Source: Silene conica | Lineage: Eukaryota > Streptophyta > Magnoliopsida > Caryophyllales > Caryophyllaceae | DNA length: 64,000 nt | NCBI GenBank assembly: GCA_029255685.2 | Contig: CM055312.2 | Span: 67,126,292 to 67,190,291 of the forward strand | Direction of reading: 5' to 3' | Shown here: positions 1 through 12,846 of the stretch, piece by piece | Layout: the number at the start of each line of letters is the position of its first letter | Numbering within the stretch: position 1 is the stretch's first letter | The notes under the pieces: model-generated | Told to the model about the DNA's origin: nothing | The model's database searches: none | The model's input: the letters and a program-made list of their open reading frames with translations, nothing else | Made by a program: the position numbers and the translations under genes

Positions 1-1569
1 TAGTGCCCGTGTATTAATAATGACCTATAAATTTCACATGATTGTTTTCACATGTTGGCTGTTAATTAGGACCTGTTTATTAAACTTATTGCGTAAAGCG
101 CGTGATTGATCAATAATTTGTAATCTGAACCCGTCTAAACACCCACATTGTGAAATTTGAAATATGGAATTTACACATACTATACATGTATAAGTGGATT
201 TGAAATACGGGGCCGTATATTATAACTATAATACGTAAGCATGTGTAAAACAAAAGCTTGCAAATTGCACCAGAATGCTTAAATTACGGCGTGTGGTTTT
301 TTCAACGGGAGACAAATTCGTGCAATTTTTTTTATGATTGTTCCAATTCACACAGACCCGCGAATTTGGAAGAACATACTTTTAATTTTTAATAAATATA
401 CTTATTTGTTGCATATCTTTAATTTTTTCTCTCAACATATTTAATTAAAATAAATAAATGAATGAGATAAGAAAATAAATAAAACCATAACCCGTAAAAT
501 CATTTGAAATTATGGTAATTTTTGTGACACCAGGGTCAAAACTTAGACTTACTTTGAGCGAGTTTACCCAAAACAGACCAAGTCCAAAGATATGCTATTA
601 ACGGCCCGTATACCAACCCACCATAGCCACACATACAACTTTGTGCTCTCTCATCTCTCACCCTAAATCTAACTACCTTTCCATAACATACTACTCCGTA
701 TTTTGTACCGTCCATCTTGTCGCCTTATCATTTGATTTCCGTCTCACTTAATCTGTTACACTCGTCATTTCAAGATCATTTGAACTCGCAATGTCTCAAT
801 TCCTCTCTCTCTCGTTGCAATCCTTCATACAGAGTAATTTTTGTGTCGTATTTTTCAGATTCCAATAAAAAAAATTAGGCAAATGAATATTTTTTTGTCC
901 ATATTTTCGGGTTTAAATATTATTATGTGTTTTACGTTATATCAAAGTATTTCTAATTTTTTTCAATTTAATTAAATTTATCCATTGATCTTAGTTATTT
1001 CCATATTTCATATGGAGTTCATCTTATGTGAATAATTTATGTGAATCATACTCATGAGCAATTGAACGCCATAGATATAGTGACTTATTTAATTTTAATG
1101 TCATATGTGAATAATTTTCATGTTAACGTTCACCTTATCCAATCTGTTTTTTAATAACAATTTCTGTTTTCTCTTTATTTGACTTATTTTTTTGTATTTT
1201 TTTCCTATAATAATAGGTGTTTTAAAAAAGTTGTTGAGTAATTTTCCTATTTATACCTTAATTACTTTAACTATAAAAGTTACTATTGATTTTTTAAATC
1301 TAGTTATTTAATATGCAATCCACATATATGAGTAATTTGTCAGATTTATTGTTGTAGATGAAAATAAAATTACTTGCATAAGAAATAAAAGAAGAGTGGA
1401 AAACATGGTGGGCCACGTTTAAAAATAAAATAAAAAATGAATTTTCAGTCACAGTGCGACACCTAAGGATTGTGGTTGTTGCTTTTATATATAGGATGTT
1501 ATATGGCATACAATATGTGTTTTTTATTGGGCCCTCCAAATTATTGCTACCTTAGCCTTTATTTATATG

Positions 1570-1570
<1 letters not shown>

Positions 1571-1633
<63 letters not shown>
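1571..1633. repeat. (TA)n microsatellite
   Basis: About 60 bp of uninterrupted TA dinucleotide. Confidence 0.95.
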
Positions 1634-1636
<3 letters not shown>

Positions 1637-2823
1637 AGAGGTTTTATATAAAGCACTCATCTTTACTTTATTGTCCAAAAAATTGACACAACTAATTCTT
1701 TCTAATTTAAATTTACTATATTTTATGTTTTACTTTTAATTACAATTACTATTGTTTCATTCTATATATTAACTTTTTTTCCCTTTTTGTCCTTCTAGGC
1801 TACGACCATGTCAACCAAATGGATGTGAATGCTTTTCTATGACTCATACAACATCTACGTGCATGTTAGACGCGTTAGTGTCTTTGCTTCTTTGCAAGTG
1901 TTTTCGATGTTGTTGATATGAATGTCGACGCGGTTTGTCGCTTGCGCCATCAACTCCAGAAAGACAAAGCTCGCCGCTCCTTTAAACATTATAAGTACAT
2001 CGTCTGCGAATTCCATTTTGAGTCACTTATCTTGTCGTTTTAATTTTGTATGCCATACAAACAAAAAAATAAAACTTCGTTCTTGAAAATTTGCTCTTTA
2101 TTTTCACTTTCTTACCGGAAATTGTACCTTTAGCTTCGGACTTTACTGTACATCTTGTTGCTAAGCAAGGTATGTGCTTATTTGTTCATGCTTCTTTGTT
2201 TCCGCAGTAGATTATTTGGTCTTTATTTTTTGTGGTTTTACATTTTGAAGTAGTAGTTGTTATGTATTGAGAACTGATCATTACTAACGTAAGACTGTTT
2301 GATTTGCAACCACATAATTATGTTAGTGGAACAACCTTTAGGTAATTGAAAGTACGCAAGTAGTAATAAGTGACTCGAAAAGGTTTAGCAGAGTTCTGCT
2401 AAACATTTTGTAAGATGAAAATGGCTTGTCAACTTTTTTTGTTGTTTGTTGAATTTTATATACCTTTAGAATTTTACTATTTGCTTACAATTTCTATTTC
2501 GTACTGCTCTTTTTTTGCTGTATTATTTAATTAATTATTGTTTTTCATAATTTCTCTTATTAGCTTTTTTTCATCTCTCAAACTATGAAAAACACTCCTA
2601 CTTTTTGGAGCATATAATTTTTTTGTTCTTATTTCGCTATCTTTTTTCTATGTTTTACATTTTATAATGTATGTCAGGATAATCTAATCGTTTTCCAGAT
2701 ACTTCTAATTATTTGCCGCTTTATTTTGTATATGCTTAAAAACAATGTTTTTCGACATTTTTTAAGCTTGTAATTACGTTTGTATCTAACCGAAATCGTA
2801 GGTACTTTATTATTTTGCTTTTG

Positions 2824-2825
<2 letters not shown>

Positions 2826-2893
<68 letters not shown>
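2826..2893. repeat. (TA)n microsatellite
   Basis: About 68 bp of uninterrupted TA dinucleotide. Confidence 0.95.
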
Positions 2894-2897
<4 letters not shown>

Positions 2898-4349
2898 ATT
2901 TCTTTAACCTCTTCTTTTCGACTAACCGTTAATCAACGATCTAAAACACAAAATGAGTTTTTTGGCGTCTTACTCATTCAATACTTGTCGCGATTCAGTT
3001 TTTTCCCCTTTGTTTATCGTTTAAGCCTCATATTTATGAACTTCATAAAATTAGTTAACATTGGTAACTTTGTCTTATACGTTTACCTATACTCCCGTAT
3101 TTATTATTTCGTTGATGTTTCCATCCATCACTGATATTTCATATCACTAACAGGAATTATATTGCGGTAGCTTTTATCTATATTATAATTGGCGACATGT
3201 TAAAGTTCAATAGATTTATTTTACAGAGTTTTTCTTTGTTTTTGAAAAAAAATATGGTAACTGACTGTCGAAAAAAAGCCAAAGAGTATAGTCGTAGTTC
3301 CGGTTTTTTATATTGTCGAAAAAACGAATAGTAACTATATTTTTATGTTTTTCTTTTCATTGTATGTATGTTTAATTTTTTTTTTTTTTGTGAAAAATAT
3401 GTATCTACGAATACCTTTCATCTAAGGAACATTTTTATTTAACATCTTTAAGTTGTTGTTGCCATTTTTTCCAATCGCCAGATTATAATTACTAACGGTA
3501 AAATTTGTCATGCAAGTTTGTAAATTTGTATTACCATTATTTCGTAAATCTTGAGATTGGTTTTGTAATATTAATTTTTAGGTGTTATTTAGTATACTTG
3601 TGTCCTTGCGAATAAATTAATTTTTAATGTATTTTTTGTGAAAAAAAGGACCCTAGCGAACAATTTTCGAAACGTGTTGATTATTTTTAAGACTTGCGTG
3701 TTCTCTCCTTAGACGCGACATTGGTGTATACATAAGCTAAATCATATGATTGTTTAGAGAATATCTTATTTCACGCATCACATTACATAAATAAACATTT
3801 TGGTTTTTTTAATACTAAAATGAATAATTCACGTGGCGTTCATAAACTTTGTTATTTTACATTTGATACAGAACCTTTTAAGTTTGTACACATAATGTAT
3901 TTGCCGTTTGATTTTCATGCACGATTTGTTTTTTTCATCGTTATTAACATTTTCAATTGAGCATAATTATAGATCGGAAATCAGAATTTGTTAATTTTTT
4001 TCCAATTTGATTACAATTTCAAGATCTCAAATTTGATAACTAAAAAGGTCATTCTGAAATTTAAGATCGAAGATATGGCCGATTTTAGATTTTCGTCCAA
4101 AAAGAAAATTCCTAAAAGACATTGTTCGACAATTTTTTCCTCAATTCACAGATTGTGACTAGAGAATAATTTTAAAACGAAACTCGGCCGATTCCGAATT
4201 TTGTTTACTTTTATCACAGTTTTTTTGCTGCGTTAGTTTTTTTTGCTGTTTCTAATGATTTTCAGATGTCTTATTTTATAAATTTATACGGACTAAATAA
4301 ATTTTTTTATTTGCTTAAATTCGTGTGTATATATCCGTCAGCACGATAG

Positions 4350-6275
4350 ATGGCGTCCACTTCACACGCATGTGACATTTCTAGCATGTATAATCGGAAT
4401 ACTTCCTCTTCTACAAAGGGTAACACATCTGTTCCTCTGAATAAATTATCATAAACTGTTTATTGTCTATTAGGTGTAGTTCGATTCGTTTTAATTTTCA
4501 AACGTTTTACTATTTAAGGAAAGAAAAAACCACTCAATAAACCATATATCCTTCCTTTGCCCTCAACATGCCTAAGTTGCGGTGCAAAACTTTTTAGAAA
4601 TGAATCATCGCACTTCTGTTGCGATCAACGTGAAATATATCTTCCAAGCAACTCAATTCCTGAGGTTTTACGACGCCTTTTTTTATCCGACGACGAGACT
4701 TCGAAAATTTTTAAGAATCACATAATGTTCTACAATAGCTCGTTTGCTTTTACCTCTTTTGGTGTTAAAAAGGATCACGAATTTGCTCATAGAGACCGCG
4801 ACATTTACACTTTTAGAGTTCAAGGTCAGGTGTATTATTTTATCAACGACATTTTACCGACAGCAGAACGCCCACGCTATATCCAACTGTATTTTTATGA
4901 TACCGACCATGAAATGATGCATCGGTTGCAAATCGCCCTAGATTTTCAGAAAAGGGTGATTGATATTCTGATGAAAATAATGGATTCTAATCCATATGCA
5001 AAAAAAATTCGATCTTTACGAGCACTTAGTGTATCAGAGGAGACGTGTATTCTAATACGCGCACACCCGTCACATGATCAACGAACACACAATGCACCAA
5101 CAACGTCGCAAATCGCGGCTATTTGGGTTGAAGATGACACACCGCCACAACCATTAAGACATGATATAATTGTCTACGCATGTTCGGGCCAACCTCATCG
5201 TATATTGCATTATTATGGTTGTTATGATCCTCTACAATATTCCCTCTTATTCCCTTTCGGAGAAATTAACTGGCATCGTGCTATATATAGGCGGGGATAT
5301 GGGAGGCATCGTCGACGTGATAACCCTAAATTTCCTATAAATGAGGTCCTCGTTCAATCCGTTGATTCTATGATGGAGACAGAAGACCAAGGTTAGTTTA
5401 GTTTCCGCAATGCATTAATCTCTGTTATAAACTTAGAAGTTTCTTGATAAAAATTGCTCATATTTACGTTCATGTTCGTTACAGTCGCGCATACATCTGA
5501 TACAGAGAAAAAGGTTTCTTGTCGTGAATATTATTGTTATCGCCTTTAGATACGCATCTGCGACAATTCTGTTTTACTGTGTTGTGGCAGGCTTCTGCAA
5601 CAATTTATTGTCGACATGTATATTAAAATCGAGACAACTCGCCTTGATTTTATAAAATATAACCAGAAGACAATCAGAGCGGAACTTTATCAGGGCATTA
5701 TAGACAGTTACAATGCCGGCGAAACAAACGTTTCCAATATTGGCCATCATTTCATTTTGCCGGTCAGCTTTATCGGTTGCGGTCGTGATCTTCGATGTCG
5801 TTACCTTAATTCAATGTCTTTGGTTCAGCGGTGCGGAAAACCAGACATCTTCTTAACCATTACGTGTAATCCTCGCTGGCCGGAAATTGAACAAGAATTA
5901 CTTTCGTTTGAAGAAGCTCAGAATAGGCCTGATTTAACTGCTCGAATTTTCAGGGCAAAATTGATGGAATTAAAGAAAGACCTTGTTGAGAAACAATTGT
6001 TTGGTAAAGTTGCAAGTTATGTATATGTTGTTGAGTTTCAGAAAAGGGGATTACTGCACGCTCATTTTCTTATTATATTGGATTCAGATACTAGAATTAG
6101 AACTCCAGAACGGTATGACGATTATGTATGCGCTGAGATTCCTGGTGCTTCTGAGAATAGTCATCTTCATGAGGCGGTTGATTTGATAAATTTGATCAAC
6201 TTTGTGAGGGAGAGAATTAGAGAGAATTTTTTGTTTGTGCGTTTAGGCAAAGGGTATAGAATGGAAAAACCATGA
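4350..6275 (+). pseudogene. Helitron Rep/helicase, N-terminal part, truncated and with an in-frame stop
   Basis: This encodes the N-terminal and Rep (HUH endonuclease) part of a rolling-circle Helitron transposase. Three exons join in frame: 4350-4419, 4519-5391 and 5485 onward, with GT-AG introns of 99 and 93 bp. Visible parts are a Cys/His cluster (CLSCGAKLF, then HFCC), the helitron-like segment (VDMYIKIE, LYQGI, ITCNPRWPEI) and the two-histidine motif LLHAHFLI at 6051-6074, the metal site of HUH nucleases. A TAG interrupts exon 3 at 5547-5549. Similarity to the family stops after HLHEAV (about 6178). The catalytic Tyr motif and the SF1 helicase, which normally bring the protein to well over 1000 residues, are absent. 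The remaining frame to 6275 is unrelated sequence. It is a dead element; the first exon (start at 4350) is the least certain part. Confidence 0.8.
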
Positions 6276-6608
6276 AAAAAAGTCCATTAATAAGTAAAAC
6301 TCGTAGATGAATGAGCAACTACGTTTTTTAACTCATCAAATATTTAATGTATATATAAATATTTAATTTAAGATTATTGATGTTTTTTACTTTTCTTTAT
6401 TTGTATGTTAATACAAAATGTGCAATAACATTTTTATAAGGATTTTTAGCAATTATTAAATATTTTTTTAAAATAATTATATCTAATAATCTATAACCCA
6501 TGTCGTACTAATTTGCCATGTCACATTAATAGTATGTAAGGTGGCATTGAAGTGACACTGTCCATGTGGCAGTTAAGGTTTACCCTTTTAATAGTATTTA
6601 TAAATAGA
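6185..6608 (-). mobile_element. Helitron 5'-end fragment, minus orientation
   Basis: Read on the minus strand, this begins at 6608 with TCTATTTATAAATACT and then TATTAAAAGGGTAA, with an A just before the TC as expected for Helitron insertion between A and T. It continues with TGTGACATGGCAAATT-like motifs shared with the 5' ends at 9185 and 53697, and with an ATTAAATATTTGATGA block also present near 9400. Its lower border, against the truncated Rep gene near 6180, is a guess. No 3' hairpin terminus was found for it. Confidence 0.5.
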
Positions 6609-6796
6609 TGTGAACATCTATATAAAAAAAAGTCGCCAACAATATATCAATCTACATATAACATATGTAATTTCATTTGAAGAAATAAAATATATAAAAT
6701 TAAAAAATTTAAGGAAAACTTAGAATGAGTGAGGAAGAGGAAAACCCATAATAAAATAAATTGAATGTGACATTATTATTGTAATTAGTATTATTG
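6609..6796. other. Short AT-rich spacer
   Basis: No coding potential or repeat structure seen between the Helitron fragment and the LINE tail. Confidence 0.5.
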
Positions 6797-6850
<54 letters not shown>

Positions 6851-9150
6851 TTGCAAGAAAATACATCCAAATTTATTCATCCATCTAGGGGAATAAAAAT
6901 AAGGAATGGATCTTACAAAATAGCAACCAAAGAAAAAAAAACCAAGTAAAACAACCTAGTGATTTAAATGCTCAATGATTTGCCTATCCAGAGAACGATG
7001 GTGAAAGAAAGTCCTAACACTCACCATAAATTGAACTTGCTTCAGGATAACATTTCCATCAGTTTCAACATCAGTAAATACCCTCTTATTCCGCTCCTGC
7101 CAAATAGCATAGGTCACTGTACCCAAACTACATCAAAGGATACTAGATTTCCAATGTTTCCGCTTATGCCTAGCACCACACCATTCCACCTCAGACCAGA
7201 GATTAGAAGTTCGACCATTAATACCCAACCAATGCATCATATCAGCCCAAAGTTGAGCAGAAAAGGCACATTTAAAGAATAAATGTGAATGACTCTCAGC
7301 CGCTTGCTTGCATAATGCACATCTATTAACCAACACCACTCCCCTCTTGGTAATCATATCAATTGTAGCCAATTTCCTCTGCAAGGCTAGGGAAGCAATA
7401 AAACTATGCCGGGGAATAACCTTAGAGGAGTCAATAACAGCTAGTCCTCTCTGCACAGGGAAAATAGGCCGCATAAACTCATACATTTTCCTGACCAAAA
7501 ATTTGCCCTTATCCACACAAGACAGTAAGAGTTCCTGTGCTGCAACAATACCTCCAGCCCTGGTGATGATTTGATCACGGACAGTCAGGATTGCATTCCA
7601 ACTTTCAGAGAAGTAATCTTTTTTCCGGACTGTCCATAAAGTTTCAGCATTAAAGGAGTAATAAGAGATCCAATTGACCCATAGAGACGAATGGTTTTGA
7701 GACATTTTAAAAAGCCATTTACTGAGTAGCGCTTTATTCCACGAGAGCAGTTCTTTTATGCCAAATCCTCCTTCAACCCATGGACAGCAGCATGATTTCC
7801 AACTTTTCATATACATTTTGTTCATAGTATCAGGCGTATTCTAAAGATAATCCCTGCAATACTTATACAAAATCTTTAAGATGGTTTTGGGCATCAAAAA
7901 AATGGAACACCAGTAATTTTCCAGTCCAAAAAGGACAGAGTTAAGAAGTTGCAAACGCCCAGCATAGGACAATAACTTGGTAGACCAATGCTGTATTGAA
8001 TGTTGAATTTTAAGCAAAAGATCTGCATACATTGAACTCTGCAATTTAGCAGTATGTAGAGGAAGGCCCAGGTACTTGAATGGGAAGTTCCCTTCGATAT
8101 ACCCAGTTTCCCGCAGAATATCAGATTGGATATTAGCATCTATCCCACCAAAGTAAATGTTGGTTTTATCTGCATTAGCAAAGAGCCCAGAAATAGAACC
8201 AAAATGATCAAGAGTATCAGCCACTGCCTTGACTGAAGGAACATCCCCTCTAACAAAGACCATAAGTTCATCCGCAAATATTAAATGAGTGAGTTTAGGA
8301 CCCACACATTTAGGGTGATAAGAAACCTGAGGCAAATCAACGATCTTCCTCATATGCCTCGAAAAAACCTCCATGGCCAACACAAAGAGGTAGGGGGACA
8401 GGGGATCACCCTGCCTCAAGCCACCTGCCCCTTTAAAGAACCCTGAACAACAACCATTCATCTTAATTGTGAACCAAGGACTCTCCACACAACCCATAAT
8501 CCATTTGATAAAAGTGTGAGGAAAATTTAAAGCCATCAAAGTATAACGTAAGAAAATCCATTGGACAGAATCAAATGCTTTACGAATATCAACCTTAATC
8601 AAACTTCTTGGGGAACAATACTTCCTATTGTATCCCTTGACAAAAGCTTGAGAAATCATTATATTCTCAAAAATATCCCGTCCTTTCACAAATGCTGCCT
8701 GCTCTGGACCAACCAAAGAAGGGAGGAGAGGAGTTAATCTCGTGACCAATACCTTGCTAATCGTTTTATAAAAGACAGAGCAACATGCAATTGGTCGAAA
8801 ATCTTTCACAGAGCTCACAACATCCTTCTTGGGAATCATTGTTAGAACCGTCACAACAGCCTTTTTAGCTAATTTCCCAGTTTTGAAATAGAATTGAATT
8901 GCATCAACAAAATCGTTCTCAATAATATTATTCCAAGCAGATTTAAAGAAACCCGCTGAAAAACCATCAAATCCAGGACTTTTGGTATCCCCAGTTGCAA
9001 ACATAGCGTCTTTGATCTCCTTTGTAGTAACAGGTAAGCATAGAGCAGCATGTTCCTCAGCATTTAACACCTTCCCATTTGCAATAGTGTCAAAATTTAA
9101 ATCATAGCAATGACTTGTAGAACCCAATAACTCAGTATAATACTCGACAT
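6797..9150 (-). mobile_element. 5'-truncated L1-type LINE
   Basis: A minus-strand non-LTR retrotransposon remnant. Its 3' end carries a tail of about 18 copies of TAA (seen as (TTA)n at 6797-6851 on the plus strand). Its coding part ends at a TAG at 6956-6958. At the 5' side the reading frame is cut near 9150, where another short ATT repeat begins. 5' truncation and a simple-repeat tail are the usual result of target-primed reverse transcription. No clear target-site duplication could be made out because both flanks are ATT repeats. Confidence 0.8.
6956..9149 (-). pseudogene. LINE ORF2 remnant: reverse transcriptase and zf-RVT region
   Basis: This is the C-terminal part of an L1 ORF2, the enzyme that nicks target DNA and reverse-transcribes the element. 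The reverse transcriptase domain reads PIACCSVFYKTISKVL, GPEQAAFVKGRDI, LIKVDIRKAFDSVQW, GLRQGDPLSPYLF and LIFADELM. The catalytic box should be FADD, but the second Asp is Glu here. Downstream comes the plant zf-RVT region (CALCKQAAESHSHLFFKC, then LW). Two in-frame stops break it, a TAG at 7841-7843 and a TGA near 7130. The frame is otherwise open down to 6956. The endonuclease domain is missing through 5' truncation. It cannot move by itself. Confidence 0.85.
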
Positions 9151-9184
9151 ATTATTATTATTATTATCATTATCATCCATAAAA

Positions 9185-10768
9185 TCTTATTAAAAGGGTA
9201 AATTAAAACATCAAAATAATGTGAGGTGGAAAACTTTAATGTGACAGGGCAAAAATTTATTGTGACATGGCAAAAATTATTGTGACATAACACTAATTAA
9301 TGTAAATTTAGTAATTAACCATTTTATATATACACAAAATACACTAAAATATTTTACGAAAATGTCATTATTATCATTATTATTCTTAAATTAATTGTGC
9401 ATATTAAATATTTGATGAAGTAACAAATTCTAAAAGTTTTGCTACCTCTAAAAATTCGCATTGTATAATTAGATTTCAAAAAATTGAGTTAGAGATTTTA
9501 AAGTTTAAGGATGGGTAATGAAAATTACGGTGACCAGAAAAATGCACTATAATATTAAACTCGATACAACATTATATAAAAAAGACTAAACACCTCCATA
9601 ATTCACGTGTCATTTAATTCATCTCCAATTATTACGGGTCACATGCTTACAAATACAAAAAAAAAATTATTAGTTGCAAACACAAAAAATAAATTAATAC
9701 AAACTTTTTTGTTTCCACTCACACCTATGGTTATTAATCTATCATTACCTATTTAACATATATTTCTTTTATTTAATAGTATGTTTGTAATCACCATTAT
9801 TATACTTTGTAGTTATGTTATCATAATTTTTATATTTTTTCTTTAACAACTTTTCTTCTTCCCCTAAATAATTTGTTGATATTAATGCGAGAATTAATTA
9901 CAAAATTGATCTTGCTTCCTCCCTCAAATAAACTGTTGAAATTTATGCGAGCAAAAATTAATTATACACGTGTTTTTATGTAACTCCGCTACAATATTAT
10001 GAAAAAAAAGGCAAGACTAAGTACCTTTCTAAGTAAGTCACGTGTCATGTAAAATTCATTTCAAATGTTATGAGTCATATGCTTATAAGTACAAAAAATA
10101 TAAAAAAAACTATTAATTGCAAACACAAGATAAATTAATAGCAACCTCTAATTTTCCATTCACAACTTTAGTTATTAATCTATCATAACTATTTAAAATA
10201 TATTTCTTTTATTTAATAGTATGTTTCTTAATCACGGCTATTATACTTTGTAATTCTGTTATCATAATTTTTTTTTATTTTCCTCTCATTCATAAAACTT
10301 TTCTTCTTCCCCTAAATAAATTGTTGAAATTAATGCAAGAATTAGTGGTTATAAATTAGATTTTAAATATATTTCCCTCTCATTCACAAAACATTATAAT
10401 TTGTAATTTTTTATCATAATTTTTTATTTCCCTCTCATTCACAAAACATCTAATTTTTAGCATGATTATTAAGACGAAATAAATTGTGTTTAACACAGCG
10501 CTTTCTATGTAGTATTTGTATTGTGTCTAATAGACTAAAAACAATATGTAAAATTCAGTGATAAAATATTATTAATAAGTTACATATTTTTTCATTAGAA
10601 TAAGTTATGTAATAATATGCAATAGACTTAGATGTCCACCCTTTTGTTTCTTTGCTCGATAAAAATAGGATCAAGACTTTTACAGCGCACCAAAATGACA
10701 ACAAAAACAAAAAATAAGTACTAAAATACCAAAAATATCCCGTGCATTTGCACGGGCACAAAAACTAG
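9185..10768 (+). mobile_element. Non-autonomous Helitron (1.58 kb)
   Basis: The 3' terminus is clear: a perfect hairpin CCCGTGCATTTGCACGGG at 10739-10756, a short spacer, and CTAG ending at 10768, followed by T. This is the classic plant Helitron 3' end. The candidate 5' end is TCTTATTAAAAGGGTAA at 9185, preceded by A, followed by repeated TGTGACATGGCAAAAATT-like motifs. There is no coding sequence. An internal direct duplication lies at 9583-10345. The 3' end is firm; pairing it with this 5' end is inference. Confidence 0.7.
9583..10345. repeat. Diverged direct duplication inside the Helitron
   Basis: Two units about 430-450 bp apart share the same succession of blocks. Each has GACTAA with a CACGTGTCAT block, a TTGCAAACACAA block, TTTCTTTTATTTAATAGTAT, and AACTTTTCTTCTTCCCCTAA (9850 and 10297). 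The copies have diverged by substitutions and small indels. Confidence 0.75.
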
Positions 10769-10945
10769 TTATTATTATTATTAGTCATATGTGTCATTGA
10801 CTTGGGCTAATTATTCACATGTGGAATTGACGTGAAATTATTTGTCTCGAGTGACATTTACGTGGCTTTTTGAAAGCTGACGTGGATTTAACGCATGACA
10901 TTTATGTGACATTTTGTAGGTAGCCTTTTAATATAGTTTTATAGA
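10769..10945 (-). mobile_element. Helitron 5'-end fragment, minus orientation
   Basis: On the minus strand it begins at 10945 with TCTATAAAACTATATTAA and AAGGCTAC, preceded by A, followed by ATGTCACAT and CACGT-rich motifs. It runs to the CTAG end of the plus-strand Helitron at 10768, so the two elements abut. Very similar 5' sequence lies at 53697 on the plus strand. Confidence 0.5.
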
Positions 10946-12055
10946 TATTTGTATTTTTTATAAAGGGCGTAAAAATTAGAATTATATGGCATTCATTTGT
11001 TGTATGCAATATTCTAACAATAAACTTTGATATTTTAAATCTATTAGAAATTTTGATTTTTAATTATTATTTAATTTATCTAGAAATTAATTAAAAAGCT
11101 CATTTAATGTTTGTTATGCTATTTACATTTAGTGTTTTAGTTTTTTTTAAATAAACAATAATGACGTGGCTCCATATATGTTTAATAAGTGACATGACTT
11201 TTTTAAAATGCTAGGTGACATTGTCTACGTGACATTTTGCTTTACTTTTTAATAAGAGTTTTTTGTCAGATAACACCTAACATTTACACTATCTTTAGAA
11301 ATAGTACCTAAAGTTATTTTTTTTACCCAACAACACCTAACATTTTCTATATTTTGTCTAATAACACCAAAATCAGTTTTCCGTCAAAAAAAGTCGAGAT
11401 TCCGTCTAGGCTAACGGTGAAATTGATTTGACCTTATTTCTTCATTCATTCTTTTCCACTGATTGGTGCATTGTAAAAGTAATTGACAATAAATCTTATT
11501 TTTAAGTGACTTATTTTCATTCAACAAGCCATTTATAACACTTTTTTTTTACCAATAACTCATGTCTTCATCAATCCACTTGAAAAAGCAACACCCACGC
11601 AAACCCGTCTCTGGATGAGCTTGAATAAGACATTGGGTTGAAATGATGGTGAAGGGAAAGGAGAAAACCGGACAAAGTAAGCCCAATTTGAGATTTTAAT
11701 TTGAAAATTGAGAAATTAAATAACTAAGTGGAGGTTACATAAGTGTTTAATTGGAGGAAAATTAAGTGTAATTGAAGGGAAATTAGCAAAAGGGAAAATT
11801 GGGTTTAGAAAGGATGATGAAGAGGGTAATGAAATGCATCAAGAGAAAAAAAAAGAAGCGTCAAATCAAATTTACCGTTAGTCAAAACGAAATCTTGACT
11901 TTTTTTGACGGAAAATTGATTTTGGTGTTATTAGACAAAAAACAGAAAATGTTAGTTGTTGTTGGGCAAAAAAAATAATTTTAGGTACTATTTCTACAAA
12001 CAGTAAATGTTAGGTGTTATATCACAAAAAACTTTTTTAATAATATTGTATAGCT
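10946..12055 (-). mobile_element. Second Helitron-family 5' region, minus orientation, interrupted by a MITE
   Basis: Read on the minus strand from about 12055, the sequence starts near TATACAATATTATTAAAA. It is broken by the 779-bp MITE at 11256-12034 and then continues with TGTCAC and CATAACAAACATTAA blocks. The same order of blocks occurs on the plus strand at 53137-53470. So both stretches belong to one Helitron family. No 3' terminus is visible for this copy. Confidence 0.55.
11256..12034. mobile_element. 779-bp MITE with perfect 9-bp TSD (Mutator-like)
   Basis: Long terminal inverted repeats start GAGTTTTTTGTCAGATAACA at the left, and AAGTTTTTTGTGATATAACA when the right end is read in reverse. 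The match continues through CCTAACATTTAC and TAGTACCTAAA. Both sides are flanked by the same 9 bp, TTTTAATAA (11247-11255 and 12035-12043). A 9-bp duplication and long inverted repeats point to Mutator-type transposition. There is no coding sequence. It sits inside an older Helitron fragment and ends about 800 bp upstream of the demethylase start codon. Confidence 0.85.
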
Positions 12056-12846
12056 AGACTATGAAGATAATCAAATTTTATTAATAAATGCAAATTTATT
12101 GAATTTAGGGATAACAATATAGAAATTCAAAAAATAAAACATTGTCAAACGGTATATGTAATCTTCACCGTCAATCCAAAAATCAACGACTTGCGTAACT
12201 CAACCCCTGTCATCATGTCCCTTACAAAAACCTACGAACAACTCCATAACCCAACCGCTTTTACCAATCTCACTCTCATTCCAAACTTTGCAACTCACGC
12301 TCAAATCTACACTGTTAAAAATACTCATGCTCTCATCTAAAACCATCCCCAGTTGTGCGTTCATTACACGCCTGAAAATAGCGTCAATTCTTCACCTCAC
12401 CCGAACCGCCCGGTCTGACCGAGTATTCAGAATTAGACCCAAAAAATAAACAGCACACAGAATTCAATCGATTTGGGGAAAAAATTAATCTAATTCCAAA
12501 TATCATAAACCCTAGAAATAAATATATATATATATTATTTTTAAACTTTTTTCTTTAACAAACTTAACCAAATCTCCCACGAAAAATACTCTCTCTCTTT
12601 TAATCCCTTCTTAAGCTTCGGATCATACTTTTTTTTATAATTATTATTTACATTTTCTCTTTTTATTTAATTCGTTTTAAAGGTATGCTCAAACCCTAGA
12701 AATTTCAATACTTAGGTTGGTTTTGTATTGTAATGTTGTTAATTTGATTGAATTGATTAAATTGATTGCATTGCTATTGTTGTTGTCGTCGTCGCTGTGA
12801 TATTATTGTTATTATGATGATTGTGATTTGATGAAGAAGAGTAATA
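12044..12846 (+). promoter_or_regulatory. Promoter and 5' leader region of the KDM5 gene
   Basis: This is the stretch between the MITE and the start codon. A TATA-rich run lies at about 12520-12535 and a CT-rich patch (CTCTCTCTTTTAATCCC) at about 12590, which is common near plant transcription starts. AAAGGTATGC at about 12680 could be the donor of a leader intron, but that cannot be decided here. Two upstream ATGs close to the start codon open short uORFs (listed separately). Confidence 0.45.

Larger units (their letters stand above)
1..4349. other. AT-rich intergenic DNA, no gene recognised
   Basis: I see no credible gene here. The longest open frame (1300-1539, minus) is low-complexity and matches no family I know. 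The stretch holds two long (TA)n tracts and many T-rich runs. The last 2-3 kb may be the 5' part of the Helitron whose coding exons start at 4350, but I could not find a convincing TC-type Helitron 5' end. Confidence 0.6.

Noticed and set aside
1300-1539. 79-codon minus-strand ORF
   Set aside because: Low-complexity, AT-rich, no domain, no nearby promoter or splice context.
5585-5615. Helitron intron ending at GTGGCAG (5590)
   Set aside because: That acceptor puts the next exon out of frame. The acceptor at 5484 keeps the frame and adds the family segment CREYYCYRL.
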